Notes: generated from the letters alone by a model not told the origin. Positions 10,736-20,296 are shown, counted from the stretch's first letter. The stretch is 64,000 nt of DNA from Heliopora coerulea (GCA_030142905.1 JASJOG010000471.1:67501-131500), one strand, 5' to 3'. A program made the numbers and translations.

Positions 10736-13700
10736 CTATCAAAATCAAGCAAGCGTTCAAATTAGAATCTGAAGTTTGGTAAAATTATGAATTATCCATT
10801 CCATCTGATTATCCCAGTTCAAACTGAACTCTTCGTCTTCTAAGTAACCAATTTACGTACTAATAATTAATCATTATACTCCATCAACGACAGAAAAGCC
10901 ATTCAGAGAGCTTTACATACCGACAAAAACCAAATACATGTCAAAAATTGAATAAGTATGAGAAAATATTTGTTCAAACCGTTTCCTCAGAATCATATCG
11001 AATTAGTCCAGATCAGAATAATTGTATTAAGCATTAGTCAATTGCAAGTTGATTTCATTTACATGAAGCCTTTACTTTTCACAGAAAAGTGACTAGTTAT
11101 GTTAGTGAGTAATTCTAGCTCGCGAATGGAGGAAGCCAAATAAATAATCGACATTTCGACAAGTATCGGACTAGTTTATGATTAGATGGATCGGGAGAGA
11201 ACACATGGAGTAAAACAAACATGCTTACTCGTCTCTTTGGAGCCAGTGTCATCTTGAATAGGTGAGCCTTCCATGGACTCAGTAGCTGTTGAATAAAGAA
11301 AACTCTTAGAATGAAGTCTCCGTTCCAAGATTGACACAGAAATTGCTTACAAGCATTTTGAACTGGAAGTAAATATAACATGCACAAAAAGCGCTGATTG
11401 TGGAATTCAACCACCTATCTTTACTTTGTATTTATGCTGTCAAAAGCTTTTTAAGCTTGATAAAGACTACTTCGTTGACAAGGCCACTATCGATGTCGAC
11501 CGACCATGCTATTATTTATATACACTATTATAGAACACATGGAGTTAAAGAAACATCCTTACTTGTCTCTTTGGAGCCCGTGTCTTTTTCAGTAGGTAAA
11601 CCTTTCCTCGAGTCAGTACCTGTTGAATAAAGAAGTTTCTTAGAATGAAGTCTCCGTTCCAAGATTGACACAGAAGTTCCCTACGAGCATTTCCAACTAG
11701 AAGCAAATAGGGCATGCACAAAAATCACTGATTGTTGAATTCAACCATCTATCTTTACATTGCATTTATGGTTCGGTAACCAACATAATTTTGATGTTTA
11801 TGTACGACAATATTGTTGTTGATGCTGTCAAAAACTTTCTAAGGTTGATAAAGACTACTCCATTGACAAGGCCACTATCGATGTTGACCGACCATGCTAT
11901 TATTTATATACAGTATTATGTAGTATTACGTAGTGATCGGAATCCTCACTGGCTATGACTAAGCAAGAGAATAATATGAAAATGATGAAATTACAGCTTA
12001 AACTTTGGTCGCTGTTTGCATATCAACGGACAATGATCACGGCTTCACAACTGAAACAAATGAAATCAAACACGTTTTGCTGAAAAGGAGTATTCAAGAG
12101 ACCCGAAGCAAATTCGACATAGATTTTTCAGGGTGCACCTCCACAAATTCCTATTTAACTCATCTAATCTCTTTATTTCACCACAAAGTTTCTTAACTCT
12201 GCGAAAAAGCACATTTTCTTACCTGTGACATTTACCCAAAATGTTTCATGATGCTTCGAACAAATCTTGCCAGTACGGTTTCTAGGACATACAGCAAATT
12301 CCTTCTTTAAGCATTCAAGATTTAGAATGCATACGCAGTCGTCGTCACTACAAGCTTCTTTTTCATGCCTCAAACACGGTGTCTTTTTCTCCAGACAAAG
12401 ATCACATTTTAAACCAAACTCGTATCTAACACCTTGGTAACTTGGGCAGGACTGAACTTTCGTCATTACGGCATGAAGGACGGACAAGACACTCCTTGCA
12501 ATGTCCTTACTTTCAATCGTCTGGTCATCAACTAAAAAATAAATGAATAAACAAACAAATAAATGAAATAACTAAAAACAAATTTTTAAGTTTTTTAAAA
12601 CAGCTTTAAATTACTCTATGTGACACAACTCTAAATTGTTTCCACATAAAGTTAAAAACCTTAGACATTCACACCTGATATTGCAACCTGGATTCTAGTT
12701 ACATGGCGGATCAAAATCACGGAATATTTAATGCTGTTTTCACACTTGAAAATGCGACAGCAATTGGAGTGAAATTCAGGCATTTCCACATCGTCGTGTT
12801 CGACATCACCACGGGCCCATTTCAATATTTCCACGAGGACTCGAGTGTAAAGTCCAAGTGGAATGGTATCACCTTTAAAATTAACGTACAGTGACGGCGG
12901 CAAACTCGACGACAACACTTTCTTAATATCGCTCTCCTCCCATCTTTTAGTCACCATGGATGGAACCAGATAGAGATTTTTCCCCCAGTGACAGATTAAG
13001 CCCACTCGAACCATCATATCTTTCAGGGCTTTCTCTTGGCTATGGTTCTCCAACGGATTGGGAAGGTTTCCGAAGTCGAGCACTCCTTCCGTCGTCAGCT
13101 TTGTCCAAGCACGTGAATTAGCCATACCCCAGGAAAGCTTCGGGGCAACGGTTAATACTTGGGTGAACAACTTTACAATCCATGCTGCATCAAGTACAAC
13201 CAGGTCGCTCATGGGTGGATTTCCATCAAAATGGACGACTATGTTCTCCTCGTGGAAGAATGTCATGGCTTCTTCGAACGTTTCGTTAACCTGACATTGT
13301 TCTCCCAGTTTCCGTGCTTCATCCAGTGTGATGTATGGGCAGTCTTTTAGGTCATCAGACCGCCTCAACGTATCTAGAGCACGTTCGAAGATAAGCCAGC
13401 TCACGGGAGTTTTTTTTGACCTCTCAAAATCTCTTGTGCCGTTGTGAAGATAGCCTCTCGCAAGGCTTTGAGCTGATCAATTTCATACGCATTCCTCCGT
13501 TTTCTATTATTAATAACATACTTGGCGATAATAAGTGAACCGCAACCAATGCGTTCAAATCTCTTCTCAAGAGCTTCGGTAAACTTCTTCAGCTTCTGCT
13601 CTAGTTTCTCACCATGTCTCAGCTTATCAGGCTTGGTAAAAACGAGAATAGCTTTGGGCAGATTAAGACTTTGCATGGAATTACTTTCGGCCTCTTTACT

Positions 13701-16700
13701 GCAAGAATTAAGGTTACGAAGAGCTGCCATCCACCTTACTACATAATCGAAATTCGTTTCATGCAGGGGGTTTTCTTGGTCTCTCACTTTCTTTAATAAT
13801 TTCTTTTCCACGAACTTTGGCTGTGCCTCGTCGTCAAGGGACATTGACAGATCAACAACAAGTATAAATAGCGTTCTCGACCTCAGCATTTTCGAATGCA
13901 CGTCGTAGAAGACTGACTGGCCACCAACGTCTCCAAACATGAATCTAATTGTGTCCATGGTATCATCACGATAACTTTCGACGTTTTTCATTTCTTCGTC
14001 GATCTTGTGTCGTAAGTCGTCCGATACGTGATATTCAAGCTGATCTTTCATACTTTTCGGCGTGTGACTTTTTTCTTCTTCAACCTTTTCACTTCCAAGT
14101 ACGTTACTACGGCAGTCATCTTCTATATGCAGCTCCAGCTCCAGTTCCAGCTCTAGTTTCAGCTCCATCTTCATCTCCATCTCTAGCTCGATCTTTATCT
14201 TCCTGTCCAACTTCAGCATCAGTTTCTTCTTTGCTTTCATTTTCAGTTTCACTTAGATCTCTAGATTCATCTTCAAGTTCAACGCCATGATCTTCATCGC
14301 CAGCATCACTTCTAGCTCTTCCTTCTTCAGGCTCTTCTTTACTTTCCGCCATTACTCTGGCGACTTCCTTTCCGAGGACATTTTGTGTATATATTTCGGA
14401 TGCTATGAACTGGTCATCTTTTGCACGCCTCCAAGGATTGGATTTGTCATTCTCTTGTACCTCAACAACGTCAAATTCGATGCCGACTGTGCTCGGTTCT
14501 TTCTTTTTTGACACTTCACCCAGAAGACTTTTCTTCAGAGACGTTTTTCCCACACGACCTTGACCAATAAAAAGTAATGACATACGATTGTTTTTCTTTT
14601 TACCGTGCTTTAGCGTCTCCGATACTGCTTGCTTCACTTTCAGTTGTACTATGGTAAAAAGACAAAAAAAAAACAAAAACAAACTAGGATCAAACGTCTA
14701 AAGGTAACTCTGCAATTAACATGGTGAAATAATTTTTAATAAATTTTTCTTAAAAATTTATTTAAAAGAAAGTGAACCTTCTTGGAATATGTTGTCGACC
14801 ACCTTAATTTTCGGATATATTTTTAAATTTTTAGAATTTACCATGCTTTATCGTCTCTGATACTGCTTGCTTGAAATGTACGGCGTAATGAAATGGGAAA
14901 ATGCGAAAATCTAAGTTGAATATTCTCAGCCTAGTTGTAAGTAAACTTTTGACTCCAGCTGCATTTAAATATATGACTTTAACTTAGCTGACATAGGATA
15001 CTCGGACACAAGCTTTAGTCTGATGCTTCGAACTGCAAGCCTGTCCGTGGAAACGTAGGTTCTATTTAGACAAATTGATTAGTTCACTGTAATTGGACTA
15101 TGGTTGACAATCACGAATGATCTTGACTTCTTTCGAAACGAAACAAGTGGTTCTAGTGGCCCAACTACAGGGTGGGAAGGGTGGGTAAGGCCTACGCGCC
15201 CCTGAGCAAAAGAAATTAATTAGAAGGTCCGAGAATTTTGTGATGTCATTACCATTTTTATATCGTGACAGCATGAATTTGGTCGAATCAGTCTCAAAAC
15301 TGTTTTCATGAGCAAACTCTGCTCTTCAACGGCTATCAGTCTTCAAATAAATAGTCATCAATTGGTTTTACGTTTGTCTATCAACACGACGAGAATGACT
15401 TAATATCTAGGTCAACGTTTTCAGGACATTGATGGCCAGAAATGCCGCCCCTCGAAAAAGAGTCGTTTGGGACTTCTGCCCTTAAAGCCTTAATGGGACT
15501 TCTGCCCTTAAAATAGGCCATAATGTGAAGGTTGTGGGGTGCAAGCCTCTGGATGACCACTTTGCCTCCTGTTGCCTTTATGAGGGCCTGGTGAAAAGCA
15601 CAGACTGCTTATGCTGCATCAGCACTTTAATTTATTTCATATTACTGAGAATAGTAACCCCATATTTGAATGCAAAATACTTGATAAACAATTAAAGGTC
15701 GAAATTGAAAAATATCAAATATAAAAAATCTTTGATGCATCAGAATAAATTACAATTGACATTAATTATAATTTCTCAGTAGCAACAAAGTCAATACACA
15801 TTTAAAGTGAACGATATATTTTTTAAAAGCATACATGTTTCGACAACCTCAAGATGCCATCTTCAGTGCAGAATGAATGATGTGAGGTAATATGATACAG
15901 TAATATATGAGTTAGGATATGAATAAATTATTTACAATTGATGAGGAAGTGATCTGCTTACAAAAACAGAATTATTTGCATAAAGTGATGATAGGTGTAT
16001 TTATAAACTGAAAATGGTATTGAAGTGATGAATTTGGAAGTTGAGATCGGGATTTATTTTGTTAATGTGAAGAGCCTCTTTGATTTTGAGGGAGAAGGAT
16101 GAATGAGCGGAGTCGATGATTTTAAAGCAAGAGTGTGAAAATTGCTTTTTACAAGAGGGAGAGGCGTGAAGATGTTTGTAGATGTTTGAGTTTCTGTCCG
16201 TATTCGTGTGTTCCTTAATCCTGGTAGTTAATTGGCGAGAGGTTTCACCAATATAGCGGGAGTTACATCCTGCACAGGAAAATTGATATACTACCATAGA
16301 TTTGGAAAGATCAGGAATTGGATCTTTGAAACAAAAAAGGCTTTTTATCTTGTAAGATGTAAAGATAAGTTTGACTTCAACGTCCGTGCAGTAGCGTTTA
16401 ATGAGTTGTGTTAGTTTACGTTGTGTGTGCCGTGAGTAATCACCTATATAAGGTAGTTTGAAATAACGTTTGTTGTTAGTTTGTTGTTCACCGTTTAAGT
16501 TGGTTGCAGAGTTAGTGGAGTCAATGTTTTTGTTGTTGTTCAAGTAGCGTTGTATAGTGTTGTTAATGAAGTGAAAAGGAAAAGAGTTGCGTTGTAAGGT
16601 GAAAATTATGTTCTTTAAGTCCTGTTTGAAGCCGTTTTCTGTGTTATTCAATTTCCGTGCTCTGTCTATCAACGTTCGTATCAGTCCAGTTTTGTAGGTT

Positions 16701-18041
16701 AATGGTGTGAAGCTAAAATAGTTTGTCAATAGTCCTGTATACGTTGGTTTGTGGTAGGTAGAAGTGACGCAGTTGTCATGTGATTTAGTAAGTAAGACAT
16801 CAAGAAATGGCAGTTTGTTGTCTCGTTCCGTTTCGTATGTAAAGTTTATGTTGTTGTGCTGTTTGTTGATGTAATCGAAGAATAGTGAAGCCTCAGTTTC
16901 GTCATTAAAAACACAAAAAATGTCGTCAACATATCTGCGATAAAATAAAGGTTTATTGTTGTTGTAGTCGTTAATCCAGTTCCGTTCGTGAAAACCCATA
17001 AAGATGTTAGCTAAAGTGGGTGCTAAGGGTGAACCCATACTTACCCCGTCCGTTTGGTCGTAGTACTTACCGTAGTACAAATAATTCTGTTTTTGTAAGC
17101 AGATCACTTCCTCATCAATTGTAAATAATTTATTCATATCCTAACTCATATATTACTGTATCATATTACCTCACATCATTCATTCTGCACTGAAGATGGC
17201 ATCTTGAGGTTGTCGAAACATGTATGCTTTTAAAAAATATATCGTTCACTTTAAATGTGTATTGACATTAATTACCTGCACCATGCTGCGTGAGATAGTC
17301 AGTCAACCGGGTATATCCATACCTTGATGCAAGATGAAGTGAAGTATCACCATCTTTATCTGTTGATGTGAAGTCACTGCCTTTGTTGATGAGTAACTTT
17401 ACAGTATCTAGATGACAATTCAAGCAGGCATCGTGAACAGGCAAGTCACCATCCTTGTCTCTACAGTTAACTTCAGCTCCACGTTCGATTAAGTATTCGG
17501 CAACTAAGGTATGTCCATTGTACGATGCACGATGAAGTGGAGTACGACCATCGTTATTTGTTGATGTGAAGTCACTGCCTTTGTTGATGAGTAACTTTAC
17601 AGTATCTAGATGACCACGTCTGATGGCAACGTGAACAGGTAAGTCACCATCCTTGTCTCTACAGTTAACTTCAGCTCCACGTTCGATTAAGTATTCGGCA
17701 ACTAAGGTATGTCCATTATACGATGCACGATGAAGTGGAGTACGACCATCGTTATTTGTTGATGTGAAGTCACTGCCTTTGTTGATGAGAAACTTTACAG
17801 TATCTAGATGACCCCACCAGCAGGCTTTGTGAATAGGCAAGTAACTATTATTGTCTCTACAGTTAACTTCAGCTCCACACTCGATTAAGAATTCGGCAAC
17901 TAAGGTATGTCCATAGGAACAAGCATAATGTAAAGCAGTTCCCTCCATCCATCCTCCACGCACATCAATGTCTGCGCCATTCTCCACTGCAGCTTTAACG
18001 CCATCCAAATCTCCTTTCTCTGCTGCAGCCCAAACAGACAT
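10440..18041 (-). CDS. Ankyrin - Roc - COR - Cys-rich - death domain protein (split gene, two frame breaks)
   Basis: Six coding exons can be chained on the minus strand: 18041-17276, 14648-12675, 12531-12223, 11619-11563, 11285-11229 and one starting at 10735 (or 10768) and ending 10440. Every internal junction is phase 1 with GT-AG ends, which strongly supports the model. The predicted protein is about 1150 residues: eight ankyrin repeats, Roc GTPase with P-loop near residue 284, COR domain, Cys/His-rich module, two paralogous 19-residue linkers and a C-terminal death domain. Family knowledge: Roc-COR proteins are GTPases, often dimeric, and the Ank-Roc-COR-death order resembles DAPK1 without the kinase. 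A cytoplasmic death-fold signalling scaffold is the likely role (inference). The Roc-COR exon has two frame interruptions that cancel, so this copy is either mis-sequenced at low-complexity tracts or partly disabled. The 5' UTR and promoter are not defined; GAATAG just before the ATG may be an acceptor. Confidence 0.82.
11229..11285 (-). CDS. Exon 5: 19-residue linker, second copy
   Basis: Same length, phase, acceptor (CTTTATTCAACAG) and ending (DTGSKET) as exon 4, with donor ACGA/GTAAGC. The middle of the peptide differs (MEGSPIQD instead of RKGLPTEK). Either exon could be skipped, or both included, without changing the reading frame. Confidence 0.65.
11563..11619 (-). CDS. Exon 4: 19-residue linker, first copy
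   Basis: Fifty-seven bases, phase 1 in and out, with acceptor CTTTATTCAACAG and donor ACAA/GTAAGG. It encodes a hydrophilic linker ending DTGSKET, shared with exon 5. It lies in the right-hand copy of a tandem duplication. The exon is too short to find by open frame alone; the matched splice sites and kept phase in both copies are the support. Confidence 0.65.
12223..12531 (-). CDS. Exon 3: Cys/His-rich module after COR
   Basis: The acceptor ATTTATTTTTTAG and donor ACAG/GTAAGA bound 309 bp, phase 1 in and out. The peptide has spaced cysteines and histidines: KCDLCLEKKTPCLRHEK, then CSDDDCVC, then CPRN and CSKHH. Similar Cys/His-rich tails follow COR in several invertebrate Roc-COR proteins, from my knowledge of the family. 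Metal binding is plausible but not shown. It lies 143 bp downstream of exon 2 in transcript order. Confidence 0.8.
12675..14648 (-). CDS. Exon 2: Roc GTPase and COR domains, two frame breaks
   Basis: The acceptor CTTTTTACCATAG precedes phase-1 coding. The first frame has the P-loop GQGRVGKTS and the switch-I threonine in STVGIEF, then a very acidic, low-complexity stretch. The second frame (13401-14252) has switch II FGDVGGQSVFYDVH and the G4 motif TKPD. The third (12661-13404) carries the COR domain from VSWLIFERAL onward, ending at donor TCAG/GTGTGA. The first and third frames are the same. Frame changes fall in a CAGCTC-like repeat (about 14118-14180) and at an 8-T run (13410-13417). The exon length, 1974 bp, is a multiple of three. 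Roc binds and hydrolyses GTP; COR couples it to dimerisation (family knowledge). An acidic insert of well over 100 residues between G1/G2 and G3 is unusual. Confidence 0.85.
14836..14871 (-). repeat. Diverged fragment of the start of the Roc exon, in the intron
   Basis: The plus strand TTTACCATGCTTTATCGTC and following bases match 14599-14634 inside exon 2 with a few differences. The copy lies 190 bp upstream of the exon in transcript order and lacks the P-loop part. It looks like a local partial duplication. Confidence 0.55.
15791..15977 (-). repeat. Left inverted arm (pLTR) of the Penelope element
   Basis: An exact inverted copy of 17079-17265. It includes the inverted first codons of the reverse transcriptase frame and a hammerhead-like motif on the minus strand, the same strand as host gene transcription. 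Confidence 0.85.
15828..15870 (-). ncRNA. Hammerhead ribozyme-like motif, left Penelope arm
   Basis: The mirror copy of the motif at 17186-17228, in sense orientation within the host intron and in the element's own transcript. It has the same core, stem II and palindromic stem III. Confidence 0.6.
16001..17137 (-). CDS. Penelope-like reverse transcriptase with GIY-YIG endonuclease (N-terminally truncated)
   Basis: The 378-codon frame carries reverse transcriptase motifs GVSMGSPLAPTLANIFM, YRRYVDDIF (catalytic YVDD) and KLPFLDVLL, then a C-terminal endonuclease region, VVYQFSCAGCNSRYIGETSR with R and EH following. That is the Penelope order. The fingers region upstream of GVSMGSP is mostly missing, and the first 20 or so codons lie inside the right terminal arm, so the ATG is probably not the natural start. 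It copies RNA into DNA in family members. This copy is likely inactive alone because of the truncation. Confidence 0.88.
   Translation of the reverse strand: MNKLFTIDEEVICLQKQNYLYYGKYYDQTDGVSMGSPLAPTLANIFMGFHERNWINDYNNNKPLFYRRYVDDIFCVFNDETEASLFFDYINKQHNNINFTYETERDNKLPFLDVLLTKSHDNCVTSTYHKPTYTGLLTNYFSFTPLTYKTGLIRTLIDRARKLNNTENGFKQDLKNIIFTLQRNSFPFHFINNTIQRYLNNNKNIDSTNSATNLNGEQQTNNKRYFKLPYIGDYSRHTQRKLTQLIKRYCTDVEVKLIFTSYKIKSLFCFKDPIPDLSKSMVVYQFSCAGCNSRYIGETSRQLTTRIKEHTNTDRNSNIYKHLHASPSCKKQFSHSCFKIIDSAHSSFSLKIKEALHINKINPDLNFQIHHFNTIFSL
17079..17265 (+). repeat. Right inverted arm (pLTR) of the Penelope element
   Basis: An exact inverted copy of 15791-15977. Its last bases overlap the right target-site duplication, immediately beside the donor of the ankyrin exon. 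It carries the plus-strand hammerhead-like motif. Confidence 0.85.
17186..17228 (+). ncRNA. Hammerhead ribozyme-like motif, right Penelope arm
   Basis: The core CTGAAGA (CUGANGA) is at 17190-17196. After one T, stem II pairs GGCA.C with G.TGTC around loop TTGAG. GAAA is at 17215-17218, followed by the palindrome ACATGT (stem III) and A as the cleavage-site base. Stem I is short (GCA/TGC). Type I hammerheads with very short or palindromic stem III are known from Penelope-like terminal repeats and may act as dimers. Activity is untested. Confidence 0.6.
17276..18041 (-). CDS. Exon 1: eight ankyrin repeats (N-terminal part of the Roc-COR-death gene)
   Basis: The ATG at 18039-18041 starts MSVWAAAEKGDLDGV, and 255 codons follow before the donor GCAG/GTAATT (phase 1). 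Eight ankyrin units of about 33 residues carry the usual TPLH-A-GH and LI--GAEVN pattern. Residues after the third repeat come in nearly identical 66-residue (198-bp) blocks, for example GRTPLHRASYNGHTLV twice, which points to recent duplication or gene conversion. A frame extends 12 bases upstream without an ATG, so I chose this start. Ankyrin repeats are protein-binding. The partner is unknown. Confidence 0.9.
17401..17796 (-). repeat. Two near-identical 198-bp units inside the ankyrin exon
   Basis: The marker CTTTACAGTATCTAGATGA recurs at spacing 198 bp (near 17396, 17594 and 17792 on the plus strand) with only scattered differences between units. Each unit encodes two ankyrin repeats. The low divergence contrasts with the more diverged first and last repeats. 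Confidence 0.8.
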
Positions 18042-20126
18042 TTTCCTATTCAAAACATACGCATTCCAATTTTGAAAAAATGAAGCCCCATCTGTGCTCC
18101 CCCCTTACCCCCCTCAACGGGATAGGGTTTCACGGAAGAAGAGTCTCTGCAGTGTCCCACCCCACACCGGTCCACCCGCACGGACACTCCGACATTATGA
18201 TAAATTCTACAAAGTTTTATCAATGTACAAGACTCCATGCTCCTTCAATGTGCGAGCTCCATGTTTAATTTCACGTCACCTATGAAGAAATAACACCCTC
18301 GATAAATATCACAATTTTATCTTATTCATGAACAAAAGGTTCATGAACGTGTTTTTTTTTAGTTATTACTTTATTTTATTTTCATGTTTTAACTTTTTTT
18401 TCTACTGAGCATGTGCGAGAAGACAAAACGTTTCCTAATCAAGGTTCCCGATAGACTGTCGCCTGATCAGAAAATAAGTTTCGTTCCATACTCTTTTCAG
18501 ACTGCAGTTTTCTTCTACTAAATTTCAACGACATTCCGCCAAGTAACCATTTTATATGAGTAACAATTCAATGTACGCGAGAGTCGAGCAGAGAATGCCA
18601 AGCAGTTTCAGCTATTGAAATCTCTCAGGAACAATTAGGGAACATGAATTTCAGATTAACGTTCACAAGGTCAGCTAAATTTATTTTTATATCTTAGACA
18701 ATGAATGTACAATTACAGTCAACATCAAGGTGCCGTATACGAAGTTAACAGTTCATTTTAGTTGCTTCGACCAACGCGTAATCCTTCATTTATTTATGAA
18801 AGAGCAACATGTGCATGTACACTTCCAAGACGAAGTTCATCGATTTCACCTGACATAACGGATAAAATGAAAACAGAATGTTATTGTTCGACAAGAGCGT
18901 GGTTTGCATTCTCTTTTAAATACAGTAAAACTCGCCTAAGTCGGCATCTTAAATAGAGCATCTTCTCGTGTTACACTACATTCTTTTTCGCACTTATTGC
19001 AAAAAAAAACCAAAAAAAAACCCGTTTTAATTATTATTTTAAATGCAAAATGTTAGAATGTTAGAATATCCTGTAGATGAAATGCAAAATGGTAGAATAT
19101 GTCTTAAGTACAAAAATAATAACTAAATTATTTTTGGATTTTAGTCATATTCCAACATACCCTGGGAATGGTCCCAGTTGAAGGTCCAAAAACTGCATGT
19201 TTTGGAAGTGCTTCTGGATGTGTCTTAAAACGTATGATATCAACACTCAAAATTTTTCTTTCACTTGATATGGACATCATCACTGCACTCTACTTTGTCA
19301 CAAGGACCTAAGTCATCAAGTTTATTCATTTAAAAATAATCATTCATTTATAATTTTCTTTGTCACTGCTCAGTGGATTTTCCCTATTGGTTCACTGACA
19401 TTTATTATGCCAATCAAAGCTTATAATTATTAATAAGCACATGTACGGGTTTCATGATTACACTGCTTTTACTCTCAATATGTGTTTGACATAGATGGTA
19501 AATATTCTTTTGTACACTTCATGTTAATAATTCCTTGGTATTGTTATAACTATGTTGCACAAGAGGTGTACAAAATCATCACTAAGTCTATTAAATGCAT
19601 GCAAGAATTCATCAACCCTGCTTGAGAATTCTGAATGACTCAGCCATTCCATTCCCAAAGACTCTGCATCAATTGACTGCAACCTCTAACCAACACATGT
19701 AGAAGTTTTAATTTTGCTGTTACCAGCTGTAACATGATACTGTATTCTGACTGTGGAAATTTTAGCAGTAGCACCAAAGGACTGTACATGTGCTCAAAGT
19801 GTATCTTTATAAGGTTCATAATTTAACCCAACATTTAGACATCAGAGTCACATTGTATATTCTCCTTATTGCTGTCCTATATTAGTTACCAGTGTAACAG
19901 GGCTACCTCAAAATAAGTTATTTAAAAACATTTCTATTTACCACAATCCACAGTTCCAACAGACTACATCTGTTCAAAACATTCAAAGCAAAAATTATAA
20001 AAGCTACACATGGGAGCAATTGCATTCTCAGCCTTAATGAAATGGCACCTTAATGAAACTTATTAATAATTAACTGGCAATGAAACCTGTGGCACTGCAA
20101 ATCTAGTGCAATTAAATACTGTAATA
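18042..20126. other. Upstream flank of the Ank-Roc-COR-death gene; no further gene seen
   Basis: This should hold the 5' UTR and promoter of the minus-strand gene, but no clear TATA or initiator can be chosen. A C-rich patch lies at 18095-18185. A CAGTAAAACTCGCCTAAGTC end at about 18924 resembles a lone Tigger-type terminus without a partner. The open frames here are short and unrecognised. Confidence 0.35.
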
Positions 20127-20188
20127 ACATGTTTGAGAAAGTTGATCGTCCAGGTTAGTGTAGTCTTGAGAAAGACTGTTGGTTGAAG

Positions 20189-20233
20189 TGACTGACGTTT
20201 CGACAGCCTTAGCGGCGGTAATCTTCAGACTCA
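20189..20233 (-). ncRNA. Hammerhead ribozyme-like motif, left arm of palindrome
   Basis: The mirror of 20252-20296 on the minus strand. The core and GAAA are kept. Stem I has one mismatch (TGAGT against AGTCA), and stem II has A in place of C after the bulged T, weakening it slightly. Confidence 0.5.
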
Positions 20234-20251
20234 TTGCGGTCATCATCCTTT

Positions 20252-20296
20252 TGACTCTGAAGATGACCGCCGCTAAGGCTGTCGAAACGTCAGTCA
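20252..20296 (+). ncRNA. Hammerhead ribozyme-like motif, right arm of palindrome
   Basis: Stem I pairs TGACT (20252-20256) with AGTCA (20292-20296), 5 of 5. CTGAAGA is followed by one T, stem II GAC.GCC/GGC.GTC with loop GCTAA, GAAA at 20284-20287, palindromic ACGT as stem III, and C as the cleavage-site base. All hammerhead core positions are present. It is the best-formed motif in the window. Confidence 0.62.

Larger units (their letters stand above)
11198..11920 (-). repeat. Tandem duplication carrying the linker exon
   Basis: Copy 1 (11198-11531) and copy 2 (11532-11920) both begin AGAACACATGGAGT and end near TTATTTATATACA-TATTAT. Each holds one linker exon and the same flanking intron. 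Copy 2 has about 60 bp extra (around 11765-11820). Divergence is modest throughout. Confidence 0.85.
15755..17274 (-). mobile_element. Penelope-like retroelement with inverted terminal repeats, in intron 1
   Basis: The 14-bp direct repeat ATTGACATTAATTA lies at 15755-15768 and 17261-17274. Between them are two perfect 187-bp inverted arms (15791-15977 and 17079-17265) flanking a 378-codon frame. The right direct repeat runs into the splice donor of the ankyrin exon, so the element inserted within the first 15 or so bases of the intron. LTR-like inverted ends, GIY-YIG endonuclease and hammerhead-like motifs are known Penelope traits. The element is 5'-truncated in its reverse transcriptase. 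Identical arms and an uninterrupted frame suggest a young insertion. Confidence 0.85.

Noticed and set aside
13949..14290. Serine/proline-rich plus-strand frame (113 codons)
   Set aside because: It is the antisense shadow of the acidic low-complexity part of the Roc exon.
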